Source of the DNA: Acidobacteriota bacterium
Lineage (GTDB): Bacteria > Acidobacteriota > Thermoanaerobaculia > Thermoanaerobaculales > Thermoanaerobaculaceae
Reading direction: 5' to 3'
Assembly (NCBI GenBank): GCA_021782525.1
Contig: JAJXUY010000064.1
Span: 1-7,562, forward strand
Length of the DNA: 7,562 bases
This document shows, piece by piece, positions 1 through 7,316 of the stretch (the stretch's first letter is position 1; every line of letters begins with the position of its first letter). A program made the translations under genes and the position numbers. The notes beneath the pieces are model-generated. The model had not been told where the DNA came from. It worked only from the letters and a program-made list of their open reading frames with translations, and did not search any database.

Positions 1-468
1 CCGGCAACGCCTACGGCCGCCCCGGCGCCGCTGGCGCCGACGGCCGCCGCTCCCCGGTCCGAGATCGCGAGCGCCGCCCCGACGGCGCGACCGGCGGCGA
101 CGACGCCGGAGATGGCGATCGGGGCCGGTCTCGGGTCCGGTGTGCGAGCCGGCGATCTGGTGGATTTCGCCCAGGTCGATGTGCCGCCGCGCAACCTCGT
201 CGAGACCAAGGTGACGCTGCCGCGCAACACGGCGTTCTCGCGCGCGCCGGTGGACGGCTATGTGATCCTGAAGGTGCTCGTCGACGAGAAGGGCGGCGTG
301 GACGAGGCCCAGGTGCTGCGCGGCCTGCAGCCGCCGCGACCGGACATCGTCAACGCCTGCATCGAGGCCGCGAAGCGGAACCGGTACCGGCCGGCGATGA
401 AGGACGGCAAGCCGGTCAAGACCTGGATCACGGTGACCTACCACATCGTGATCAAGGCCGGGACCTGA
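1..468 (+). CDS. TonB-type C-terminal domain protein (5' end missing)
   Basis: The frame is open from base 1 and ends at TGA 466-468, leaving 155 codons of the C-terminal part. The first ~50 visible residues are almost all Ala, Pro and Thr, a low-complexity linker of the type that spans the periplasm. After it, about residues 60-155, comes a TonB C-terminal fold: a strand (GYVILKVLVDEKG), a variable loop, an amphipathic helix ending in the hallmark RNRYRPAMKDGKPVK segment, and a final strand (TWITVTYHIVI). In known TonB proteins this domain contacts the TonB box of outer-membrane receptors and passes on energy from ExbB/ExbD; in some phyla it is also fused to other modules. The N-terminal part, which would show a membrane anchor or another domain, lies outside the window. 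The ATG at 112 is internal to the linker and is not taken as the start. The gene converges on rho. Domain call is firm; whole-protein role is open. Confidence 0.8.
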   Translation, partial: PATPTAAPAPLAPTAAAPRSEIASAAPTARPAATTPEMAIGAGLGSGVRAGDLVDFAQVDVPPRNLVETKVTLPRNTAFSRAPVDGYVILKVLVDEKGGVDEAQVLRGLQPPRPDIVNACIEAAKRNRYRPAMKDGKPVKTWITVTYHIVIKAGT

Positions 469-512
469 GTCCGGCGCTCGTCGGTTCCGGCCGAACGGCC
501 CGGCGCGGGGTC

Positions 513-531
513 CGCGATCGGTCGGATCGCG
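513..531. terminator. Possible hairpin between convergent genes
   Basis: The 64-base gap between the TonB-domain gene and rho holds a perfect 7-bp inverted repeat, CGCGATC and GATCGCG, around a 5-base loop (GGTCG). Its place between two convergent stops suits a bidirectional transcription end. There is no clear T tract on either side, so it is a weak candidate for intrinsic termination; it could equally be chance in GC-rich DNA. Confidence 0.3.
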
Positions 532-532
532 T

Positions 533-1780
533 TCACCGCGCGGTCATCTGAATATTGGCGAGGAACTCCTCGTTGGTCGGATACTGCTTGAGCTTGGTGA
601 GCAGAACCTGCATCGCCTCGTGCGGGGGGAGCGCCGCCAGCGCGCGCCGCAACAGGTAGATGCGCTCGACCTGGTCCTTCGAGTAGAGCTTCTCCTCCTT
701 GCGCGTCCCGGATTGCGGGATGTTCATGCACGGGAAGATGCGGCGCTCGAAGAGGTCGCGGGTGAGCACGATCTCCATGTTGCCGGTGCCCTTGAACTCC
801 TGGAAGATCACCTCGTCCATGCGCGAGCCGGTGTCCACCAGGCAGGTGGCGATGATCGTCAGGGAGCCGCCGTGCTCGATGTTCCGCGCCGAGCCGAAGA
901 ACCGGCGCGGCTTCTCCATGGTGCGGGCGTCGATGCCGCCGGAGAGGATGCGCCCGGAGCTCTTCTGATTGTTGTTGTACGCCCGCGACATGCGGGTGAG
1001 CGAGTCCATGAGCACGACGACGTCGCCGCCGAGCTCGACGAGCCGGCGCGAGCGCTCGAGCACCATCTCCGAGACCTCGATGTGGCTCTGGATCGACTCG
1101 TCCGACGACGAGGCGTAGACCTCGCCCTGGATGATGTTGCGCTTCCAGTCCGTGACCTCTTCCGGGCGCTCGTCCACCAGGAGGACGAAGATCTGCACCT
1201 CCGGGTGGTTGACGCCGATCGCGTGAGCGAGCTGCTGGAGGAGCGTCGTCTTGCCGGCCTTGGGCGGCGCGACGATGAGGCAGCGCTGCCCCTTGCCGAT
1301 CGGCGCCATGAGCTCGATCACGCGCGGCTCGAGGACTCCGGGGTCGGTCTCGAGCTTGAAGCGCGGCGTGGGGTCGATCGAGGTGAGCTCGGAGAACGGG
1401 ATCGCCCGCTGGCGGTACTCGTCCGGTGCCATCCCCTCGATCGCGGTGATCTCGACGACGGTCGGGCGCTGGTGCCCGTTCGGCGGCTGCACCGACGCCC
1501 CCAGACGCAGCCCGCTCTCGAGGTGCCAGCGGGAGAGCTGGGTGCCGTCGAGCGCCGGGTCCTCCCCGGTCGGGTGGAACCTCGACGTCAACGGGAGGAC
1601 GAACGCCTTGCCGTCCTCACGACGCCAGAGGTAACCCTCGAACGGAGCGGCCGGGGCGCCGTTGGCTTGGGCACGGCGGCGGCCACGTCGCCGCCGCGGC
1701 CTGCGGCGGTGACCCGTGCCGGCAGCCTCATTGGCCTCCTGGCCGGGAGACGCAACGGCGTCGTTGAGATCTTCCACCAT
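533..1780 (-). CDS. rho: Transcription termination factor Rho, with shortened and basic N-terminus
   Basis: 415 residues, close to E. coli Rho (419). Rho is a hexameric RNA-dependent ATPase/translocase that ends transcription. The motor is complete: Walker A PPKAGKT (172-178), catalytic Glu in DERPEE (203-208), Walker B VVVLMDS (254-260), Q-loop around 270-282, R-loop EFKGTGNME (328-336) and arginine finger in SGTRKEE (R360). The N-terminus is unusual. Residues 1-46 are Ala/Gly-rich with a run of arginines (25-36) in place of the usual helical Rho_N domain. In the OB-fold region the segment matching E. coli DGFGFLR reads DGKAFVL (56-62), and the position of E. coli Tyr80 is Ala76. ATG 1780 is preceded by AAGGAG ten bases upstream. 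A sigma-70-like promoter at 1915-1943 gives a leader of about 128 nt, and rho appears monocistronic. Identity is certain; altered RNA preference is inference. Confidence 0.97.
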   Translation of the reverse strand: MVEDLNDAVASPGQEANEAAGTGHRRRPRRRRGRRRAQANGAPAAPFEGYLWRREDGKAFVLPLTSRFHPTGEDPALDGTQLSRWHLESGLRLGASVQPPNGHQRPTVVEITAIEGMAPDEYRQRAIPFSELTSIDPTPRFKLETDPGVLEPRVIELMAPIGKGQRCLIVAPPKAGKTTLLQQLAHAIGVNHPEVQIFVLLVDERPEEVTDWKRNIIQGEVYASSSDESIQSHIEVSEMVLERSRRLVELGGDVVVLMDSLTRMSRAYNNNQKSSGRILSGGIDARTMEKPRRFFGSARNIEHGGSLTIIATCLVDTGSRMDEVIFQEFKGTGNMEIVLTRDLFERRIFPCMNIPQSGTRKEEKLYSKDQVERIYLLRRALAALPPHEAMQVLLTKLKQYPTNEEFLANIQMTAR

Positions 1781-1914
1781 ACTTGTCGAGCTCCTTGGCT
1801 CGCCCGGCCGCTGACTGCGCGATCACCGCACCTCGTCGGCGGGGGCCAGCCGGTACGCGACGCGCGGGAACGAAGCGGGGGTCGACACCGCATCCGCGCA
1901 TTCGCGTCGTTCAC

Positions 1915-1943
1915 AGTGTAGCGCACAACACCGGCGCTGCCAA
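1915..1943 (-). promoter_or_regulatory. Sigma-70-type promoter of rho
   Basis: On the minus strand, TTGGCA (1943-1938, one mismatch to TTGACA) and TACACT (1920-1915, two mismatches to TATAAT) are separated by exactly 17 bases. The expected start is near 1908, about 128 nt before the rho ATG. It lies in the 177-base gap between the HD-GYP gene and rho. Spacing and match are good for such GC-rich DNA. The leader 1781-1908 could host the Rho-dependent autoregulation known in other bacteria, but I see no clear stem-loop in it. Confidence 0.6.
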
Positions 1944-1957
1944 CCGCCCGGGCGCCG

Positions 1958-2917
1958 TCAACCCGCCTGCGGCCCGATCATCGTCGCGAACGCCTCGAGG
2001 ATCTGCGGGTCCCACCACCCGCGTGCCGCCTCCTCGCGCTGCGTCGCCAGCGCGCCCTCGGCGGCGAGCGCCCGCCGGTACGGCCGGTCGCTGGTGAGCG
2101 CGTCGAACACGTCCACCACCTGGAACAGCCGCGCGAGCAACGGGATGTCGTCGCCCCCCAGCCTGTCCGGGTAGCCGCTGCCGTCGCGCCGCTCGTGGTG
2201 GTGGCGGATCACCGGCAACACCGGCCGCAGCGTGCGCAGCGGCGCGCAGATCTGGACCCCGATTTCGACGTGGCTGCGCATGACCTTCCACTCAGCGGCG
2301 TCGAGGCGGCCGGGCTTGAGCAGGACCGCGTCGGGGATGCCGATCTTGCCGATGTCGTGCAGGTACCCGGCGCGCCGCAGCGTCTTAATCGACTCGGGGT
2401 CGAGGCCGAGGTACTCGCCGAGCTGGGCGGCGAGCGTCGCCAACCGGTCGCAGTGATCGCCGGTGCCCTCGTCGCGCGCCTCGACCGCTCGCGCGACCGC
2501 GAAGAGCATCTTCTCCGCGTCGTCGAGGTCCTGCGTGAGGCGCCGGAAGCTGACGAGGTTGCGCACGCGGACCTCGAGTTCGACGAGGTCGAACGGCTTG
2601 GTGAGGAAGTCGGTCCCGCCGGCCTCGAGGCCGCGCAGGCGGGCGTGCCGCGAGTCGAGGCCGGTGAGGAACACGACCGGCAGCAGCCGCGTCTCCTCGT
2701 CGGCCTTGAGCCGGCGACACACCTCGAAGCCGTCGATCCCCGGCATCATGACGTCGAGGAGGATCACGTCCGGCTGGCGCTCGCGCGCGAGCAGCAACCC
2801 GCTCTCGCCCTCGAGCGCCTGCCACACCTCGAAGCCGAGCGGCAGGAGAGCGTCCCGCATCGCCTCGAGACTCTGCGGTTGATCGTCGATGATCAGCACC
2901 GTCCCCGCGGTGGCCAT
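1958..2917 (-). CDS. Response regulator with receiver and HD-GYP cyclic-di-GMP phosphodiesterase domains (RpfG-like)
   Basis: 319 residues. A CheY-like receiver fills residues 5-122, with acidic pair D11/D12, phospho-acceptor D55 (LLDVMMPG), T85 and K107 (TKPF). A short linker helix (125-145) leads to the HD-GYP domain, which has every key motif: E147 to H155 (EARDEGTGDH), HDIGKIGIPD (187-196), HHERRDGSGYP (240-250) and DVFDALTSDRPYR (269-281). Proteins of this build hydrolyse cyclic-di-GMP through a metal centre, controlled by phosphorylation of the receiver, in the cytoplasm. No sensor kinase is visible nearby, so it looks like an orphan regulator. The start at ATG 2917 sits just before the receiver (MATAGTVLIIDD). 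The frame stays open up to 3004, but that extension would read through the terminator hairpin. There is no Shine-Dalgarno before the ATG. It is separated from htrA upstream by a strong terminator, so it is likely its own unit. Function is very likely; the input signal is unknown. Confidence 0.93.
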   Translation of the reverse strand: MATAGTVLIIDDQPQSLEAMRDALLPLGFEVWQALEGESGLLLARERQPDVILLDVMMPGIDGFEVCRRLKADEETRLLPVVFLTGLDSRHARLRGLEAGGTDFLTKPFDLVELEVRVRNLVSFRRLTQDLDDAEKMLFAVARAVEARDEGTGDHCDRLATLAAQLGEYLGLDPESIKTLRRAGYLHDIGKIGIPDAVLLKPGRLDAAEWKVMRSHVEIGVQICAPLRTLRPVLPVIRHHHERRDGSGYPDRLGGDDIPLLARLFQVVDVFDALTSDRPYRRALAAEGALATQREEAARGWWDPQILEAFATMIGPQAG

Positions 2918-2928
2918 GGCTGACAACG

Positions 2929-2934
2929 ATTCTA
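2929..2934 (-). promoter_or_regulatory. Possible -10 element of the HD-GYP gene (leaderless start)
   Basis: TAGAAT on the minus strand (one mismatch to TATAAT) lies in the only AT-richer patch upstream of the HD-GYP gene and ends 11 bases before its ATG. With normal spacing, transcription would begin within a few bases of the ATG, giving a leaderless or nearly leaderless message. This agrees with the absence of a Shine-Dalgarno. No convincing -35 box is found at 16-18 bases, so the call is weak. Confidence 0.3.
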
Positions 2935-2960
2935 CACAAGCTCGCGGCGGCCGTTCTCGG

Positions 2961-2995
2961 CAAAGAGCGAGGGCCGCCCGACCGGGCGGCCCTCG
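2961..2995 (-). terminator. Intrinsic terminator of htrA
   Basis: A perfect 12-bp inverted repeat (CGAGGGCCGCCC and GGGCGGCCCTCG, 2968-2979 and 2984-2995) surrounds a 4-base loop. On the minus strand it is followed by CTCTTTG, a short T-rich run. It lies 21 bases after the htrA stop. This is the strongest hairpin in the window and should separate htrA from the HD-GYP gene. Confidence 0.8.
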
Positions 2996-3016
2996 GCGGG
3001 ACACAACCCAACGCTG

Positions 3017-4519
<1,503 letters not shown>

Positions 4520-4526
4520 GTGGAGG

Positions 4527-4533
4527 CTCCTCT
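4527..4533 (-). promoter_or_regulatory. Ribosome binding site of htrA
   Basis: AGAGGAG on the minus strand ends seven bases before ATG 4519. It settles the start at the signal-peptide methionine rather than further upstream in the long open frame. A 12-base palindrome (4540-4551, CGGGCG/CGCCCG) lies between it and the expected transcription start; it may be chance in this base composition. Confidence 0.7.
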
Positions 4534-4566
4534 CGGGGTCGGGCGCGCCCGCCCCGCCGTGGGAGA

Positions 4567-4582
4567 AGCAACGTCCGTGCCA
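4567..4582 (-). promoter_or_regulatory. Sigma-54 (RpoN) -24/-12 promoter of htrA
   Basis: The minus strand reads TGGCACG, four bases GACG, then TTGCT: a full match to the TGGCACG-N4-TTGCW consensus with the invariant GG and GC at the required spacing. The start would fall near 4556, giving a leader of about 37 nt that contains the htrA Shine-Dalgarno. It lies between the cyclase stop and the htrA start, pointing the right way. Sigma-54 promoters need an enhancer-binding ATPase; its site would be expected 80-200 bases upstream, inside the cyclase gene, and I could not recognise it. Confidence 0.75.
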
Positions 4583-4592
4583 CCTTTGAAAT

Positions 4593-4611
4593 GAGCGCGG
4601 CCGTCGCGCCC
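4593..4611 (-). terminator. Possible terminator after the cyclase gene
   Basis: On the minus strand, thirteen bases past the cyclase stop, GGGCGCG and CGCGCTC can pair (seven pairs, one G-U) around the loop ACGGC. The stem is followed by ATTTC, a short T-rich stretch. It would end the Bat/cyclase operon just before the sigma-54 promoter. The stem is modest and the T run short. Confidence 0.4.
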
Positions 4612-4623
4612 GGGGAGTTCGCG

Positions 4624-5763
4624 TCATTTTGACGCGGCGATTTCCGGTACGCTGAGGACGACACGGTCCTTCCCCGCGGCTTTGGCGGCGTACATCGCCT
4701 GATCGGAGGCGCGCAGAAGCTGGTTGCGTCGATGGTCGGAGCTGCCGGTGCGGGGCACATGGTCCGGGTACACCGCCACCCCGACCGAGCAGGTCAGCGG
4801 CCCGCGAAAGTCCACCGGGCCGCTCGCCCAGGAGAAACGCCCGCGCAGGAACGCCTGCGCGCGAACCGCCAGCCGAATCTCCTCGGCGACCTGCAGCGCC
4901 GCCGGTGTGTCGAAGCCGGGGAGGATGACCACGAACTCGTCGCCGCCGTAGCGGGCGAGCGTGACGCGGGGCGAGCGCACGACCCGGCGCAGGACGTAGC
5001 CGACCTCCTTGAGGACCTGCGAGCCCGCAAGGTGCCCGTGGCGGTCGTTGACCCCCTTGAAGTTGTCGAGGTCCATGAACAGCAGCGCGACGCGCCCGGC
5101 CGCCGCGTCGGCGTGCTCGAGGTCCTCCGTCAGACGGCGGTGGAAGAAGCGGTCGTTGGCCAGTCCGGTCAGGTCGTCGCTGCGCGCGGCGGCGCCCGCG
5201 CGGCGGGCGTCGAGGAGGTTCTGGATCGACACCGAGGTGTACGCGGCGAAGATCTCCAGCAGCGCCCGGTCGCGCTCGTCGAACGGCTTGCCGTCGAGAC
5301 GGTTCACCATCTCGAGCACGCCGCACACCCGGTTCTCGATCCGGACGGGGACCGCGAGCAGGCTCGTCGTCCGGAACGAATGGGTCTCGTCGAAACGCGG
5401 GTAGAAGAACCGATCGCTGCGCGATTCGGTGACCAGGTGAGACTCACCGTTGCGATAGACGTGGCCGACGACCCCTTCGCTGGTGGGGATGCTGGCGCCC
5501 AGCAGCGCGTCGGCCGAAGGGCCGAACGCGGCGATGAAGTAGAGCTGCGTTCCCCCTACGTCGTCGGTGCGCTCGAACGGGTGGTCGAGGAGCACCGAGC
5601 CCGCCTCGGAGGGGACGAACGCGTTGGCGCGCTGCAGCACCTCCTCGATGAAGGTGCTCGGGTCCATCGTCTCCGGAACACCGGTATCGTGCCGGTAGCG
5701 TTCAAGGAACGTCTCGAGCTCTGCCGCAGGCAGCACGCACACCCTTGGCGAGGTGGTCGTCAC
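4624..5763 (-). CDS. GAF-GGDEF diguanylate cyclase
   Basis: 379 residues, no membrane segment, so cytoplasmic. A GAF sensor domain spans about 36-185 (SEAGSVLLD, GVVGHVYRNGESHLV, SLLAVPV, GVLEMVNR). The GGDEF domain spans about 193-372, with the DDLTGLAN entry (196-203), the metal-binding FMDLDNFK (229-236), the active loop RYGGDEF (271-277) and SVGVAVYP (326-333). An intact GGDEF loop means it should make cyclic-di-GMP from two GTP. The inhibitory I-site (RxxD five residues before GGDEF) is missing: the matching residues read SPRV (264-267). GAF domains bind small ligands or, with haem, gases; no ligand can be read here. The start is GTG 5763, overlapping the batD stop in GTGA with no good Shine-Dalgarno of its own, so translation is probably coupled to batD. 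Cyclase activity is very likely; the signal is unknown. Confidence 0.92.
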   Translation of the reverse strand: MTTTSPRVCVLPAAELETFLERYRHDTGVPETMDPSTFIEEVLQRANAFVPSEAGSVLLDHPFERTDDVGGTQLYFIAAFGPSADALLGASIPTSEGVVGHVYRNGESHLVTESRSDRFFYPRFDETHSFRTTSLLAVPVRIENRVCGVLEMVNRLDGKPFDERDRALLEIFAAYTSVSIQNLLDARRAGAAARSDDLTGLANDRFFHRRLTEDLEHADAAAGRVALLFMDLDNFKGVNDRHGHLAGSQVLKEVGYVLRRVVRSPRVTLARYGGDEFVVILPGFDTPAALQVAEEIRLAVRAQAFLRGRFSWASGPVDFRGPLTCSVGVAVYPDHVPRTGSSDHRRNQLLRASDQAMYAAKAAGKDRVVLSVPEIAASK

Positions 5764-7316
5764 CGCTCGAGTTTATCAGCCGGAGCGTCGCCTGTCGCGG
5801 TCAAGCGCCGGACGCGAAGTTGAAGGCCCGGGACCGCTTCGGCCGGGTCGGCGAGACCCGGCGAGACACGCAGCCGCTCGCACGCGCGGATGAGGGAGGC
5901 GGCCTCCTCGGCGTCGGCCGCCGGGCAGCCGGCGGCCGTCCACCCCGCAGGACCGCTGCTTGCGGCCACACCCCAGCGCGAACGCACCCAGTGCTCGACC
6001 GCGAGCTGCATCCGGCGCAACTCGGCCGCGGCGTCGTTGGCCCGCAGGGGCCGGCGGGGCCCGCGAGCGCGCCACGCCCGGCTCGCGAGCACCGTGCCGG
6101 CTCCGGCGAGGAACGCGGCGGCGACGATCGCAGCGGCCGGCCAGCGAGGCGGTTCGGGGTGCGGGCGGCTCGCCGGGGCCGTCCGGGCGGTGACGTCGGG
6201 CGGCCGCACGGCCAGCGTCAACGCCGGCAGCGTCTGCGTCGCATAGCTCTTGCCGGGGCGGAAGGTGCAGAACGTCACCGCGGGCAGTTGGTAGGCGCCC
6301 GGCTTGGCCGCCTCGATCGGGACCCGCCACCGCCGCCAGCCCACCAGGCCGCGCGGCGACGCCTTCCACTCGTGCGACTCCTCCGGCGCGAAGCTGCGGA
6401 TCCCGGCCGGCAGCTGCAGCGGCGGCGGCTCGAGCAGCGGCAGGTTGCCGGTGCCGTGCACGTCGATCTCGACCGCCGTCATGTCACCGGCCGGTGTCGC
6501 TTCCGCGTCGAGGCGGCGCGAGAACACGAGGGTGCCGACGGCGCCGAAGAACGGCGCCGGAGCGGGCGGAAGCTTGGCGACCTCGACGCTCACCGGCTGC
6601 GAGGTCGCGGTCAGACCCGGGGAGGCGGGGGTATCGGGTTCCGCGCCCCAGTCGGCGGCGCGCGCGATCGCCGACGGGATCTCGAGACGGCCGCTGCGGG
6701 CCGGGATCACCAACCAACCCCCGAGCGGTAACAGTCCCGGCGGCCAGCGCCCCGGCCCGTCTTCAGGGCCGGCCTCCGCGGGGAGGCGCTCGCTCCAGCT
6801 GTCGGGGAACGAGGCCTGCACTTCCCACCCCTCGCCGATCGCCTGGGGCGGTGCCGCGACGAGGAAGTGCACGACCAACGGCTCGCCGACCCGGACGCGC
6901 GCGCTCGACAGCTGCGTCAACAGCTGCACGCCGCCGCCGCGGTGCCCGCCGGCGAGCGCGCTGCCGCTCACGGCGTTGGTGAACAGCTGGGTGTCCCCGA
7001 GCCGCACCCGGGTCGGCCCGACCGCGATCGGGCCGGGGGTTCGGGCGCGCAGGATCCAGGTGAGCACCGTGGTCGCCGCCGGCTCGGCGCCGCGCCAGAC
7101 CACCTCCTGCTCGAGCACCGGGCCGGCGAGCACCTCGAGGTTGGTGAGGCGGCCGAGCGTGCCGCTGATGTCCCCGGTGGCGCCCCCCCCCGCGCTCACC
7201 ACCTGGTAGCGCAACGTGCCCGGGACCGTGCCGGGAGCGAAGTGAGCCACCGGTGCGGCCACGGCGGGCACCGCCGCGAGCGCGGCGGCAAGCACCAGCG
7301 CGGCGGTACGGGTCAC
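5760..7316 (-). CDS. batD: BatD-family (aerotolerance operon) membrane protein
   Basis: 518 residues. A signal peptide (1-20, cleavage likely near AVA/AP) is followed by a large extracytoplasmic part of beta-rich domains, one transmembrane helix (about 393-412) and a cytoplasmic tail of about 105 residues. BatD marks are clear: GEPLVVHFLVAAPPQ (144-158), PVSVEVAKLPPAP (241-253), DVHGTGNLPLLEPP (285-298) and the closing KPGAYQLPAVTFCTFRPG (338-355). Bat proteins are linked to envelope integrity and, in Bacteroides, to oxygen tolerance; the exact activity is not known. GTG 7316 is chosen over GTG 7319 because GGAGG (7327-7323) is six bases from the former and only three from the latter. It overlaps the upstream TPR gene and the downstream cyclase gene by GTGA in each case. 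A run of nine G occurs at codons 42-45. No VWA Bat gene falls in the window. Family call is good; role is by family. Confidence 0.85.
   Translation of the reverse strand: MTRTAALVLAAALAAVPAVAAPVAHFAPGTVPGTLRYQVVSAGGGATGDISGTLGRLTNLEVLAGPVLEQEVVWRGAEPAATTVLTWILRARTPGPIAVGPTRVRLGDTQLFTNAVSGSALAGGHRGGGVQLLTQLSSARVRVGEPLVVHFLVAAPPQAIGEGWEVQASFPDSWSERLPAEAGPEDGPGRWPPGLLPLGGWLVIPARSGRLEIPSAIARAADWGAEPDTPASPGLTATSQPVSVEVAKLPPAPAPFFGAVGTLVFSRRLDAEATPAGDMTAVEIDVHGTGNLPLLEPPPLQLPAGIRSFAPEESHEWKASPRGLVGWRRWRVPIEAAKPGAYQLPAVTFCTFRPGKSYATQTLPALTLAVRPPDVTARTAPASRPHPEPPRWPAAAIVAAAFLAGAGTVLASRAWRARGPRRPLRANDAAAELRRMQLAVEHWVRSRWGVAASSGPAGWTAAGCPAADAEEAASLIRACERLRVSPGLADPAEAVPGLQLRVRRLTATGDAPADKLER
7183..7191 (-). 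repeat. Nine-base G homopolymer early in batD
   Basis: Nine C in a row on the plus strand, G9 on the coding strand, encode the Gly triplet after SA at residues 42-45 of BatD. It is the longest single-base run I see in the window. Gain or loss of one base would shift the frame near the start of the mature protein. Confidence 0.9.

Noticed and set aside
620..1921. 433-codon plus-strand frame opposite rho.
   Set aside because: Its translation is Arg/Leu/Val/Asp-rich low-complexity, as expected of the strand opposite a GC-rich gene; the minus strand encodes an unmistakable Rho.
2918..3004. 29-codon N-terminal extension of the HD-GYP response regulator.
   Set aside because: It would translate the terminator hairpin of htrA, is basic and unlike receiver proteins, and the receiver starts right after ATG 2917.
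4540..4551. 12-base palindrome CGGGCG/CGCCCG in the htrA leader as an operator.
   Set aside because: Composed only of G and C in GC-rich DNA, with no family-specific operator pattern; too likely by chance.
4612..4640. Sigma-E-like GAACT -35 motif upstream of htrA.
   Set aside because: No matching -10 element at 16-17 bases; the sigma-54 site nearby explains the region better.
4520..5326. 269-codon N-terminal extension of the HtrA frame.
   Set aside because: It overlaps the cyclase gene on the same strand in another frame, is Arg/Pro-rich without domain features, and precedes an internal signal peptide with its own ribosome binding site at ATG 4519.
4732..5823. 363-codon plus-strand frame opposite the cyclase.
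   Set aside because: Shadow of the GAF-GGDEF gene; no domain features of its own.
5745..6731. 328-codon plus-strand frame opposite batD.
   Set aside because: Low-complexity Arg/Gly/Ala translation typical of the reverse strand in GC-rich DNA; the batD signatures are on the other strand.
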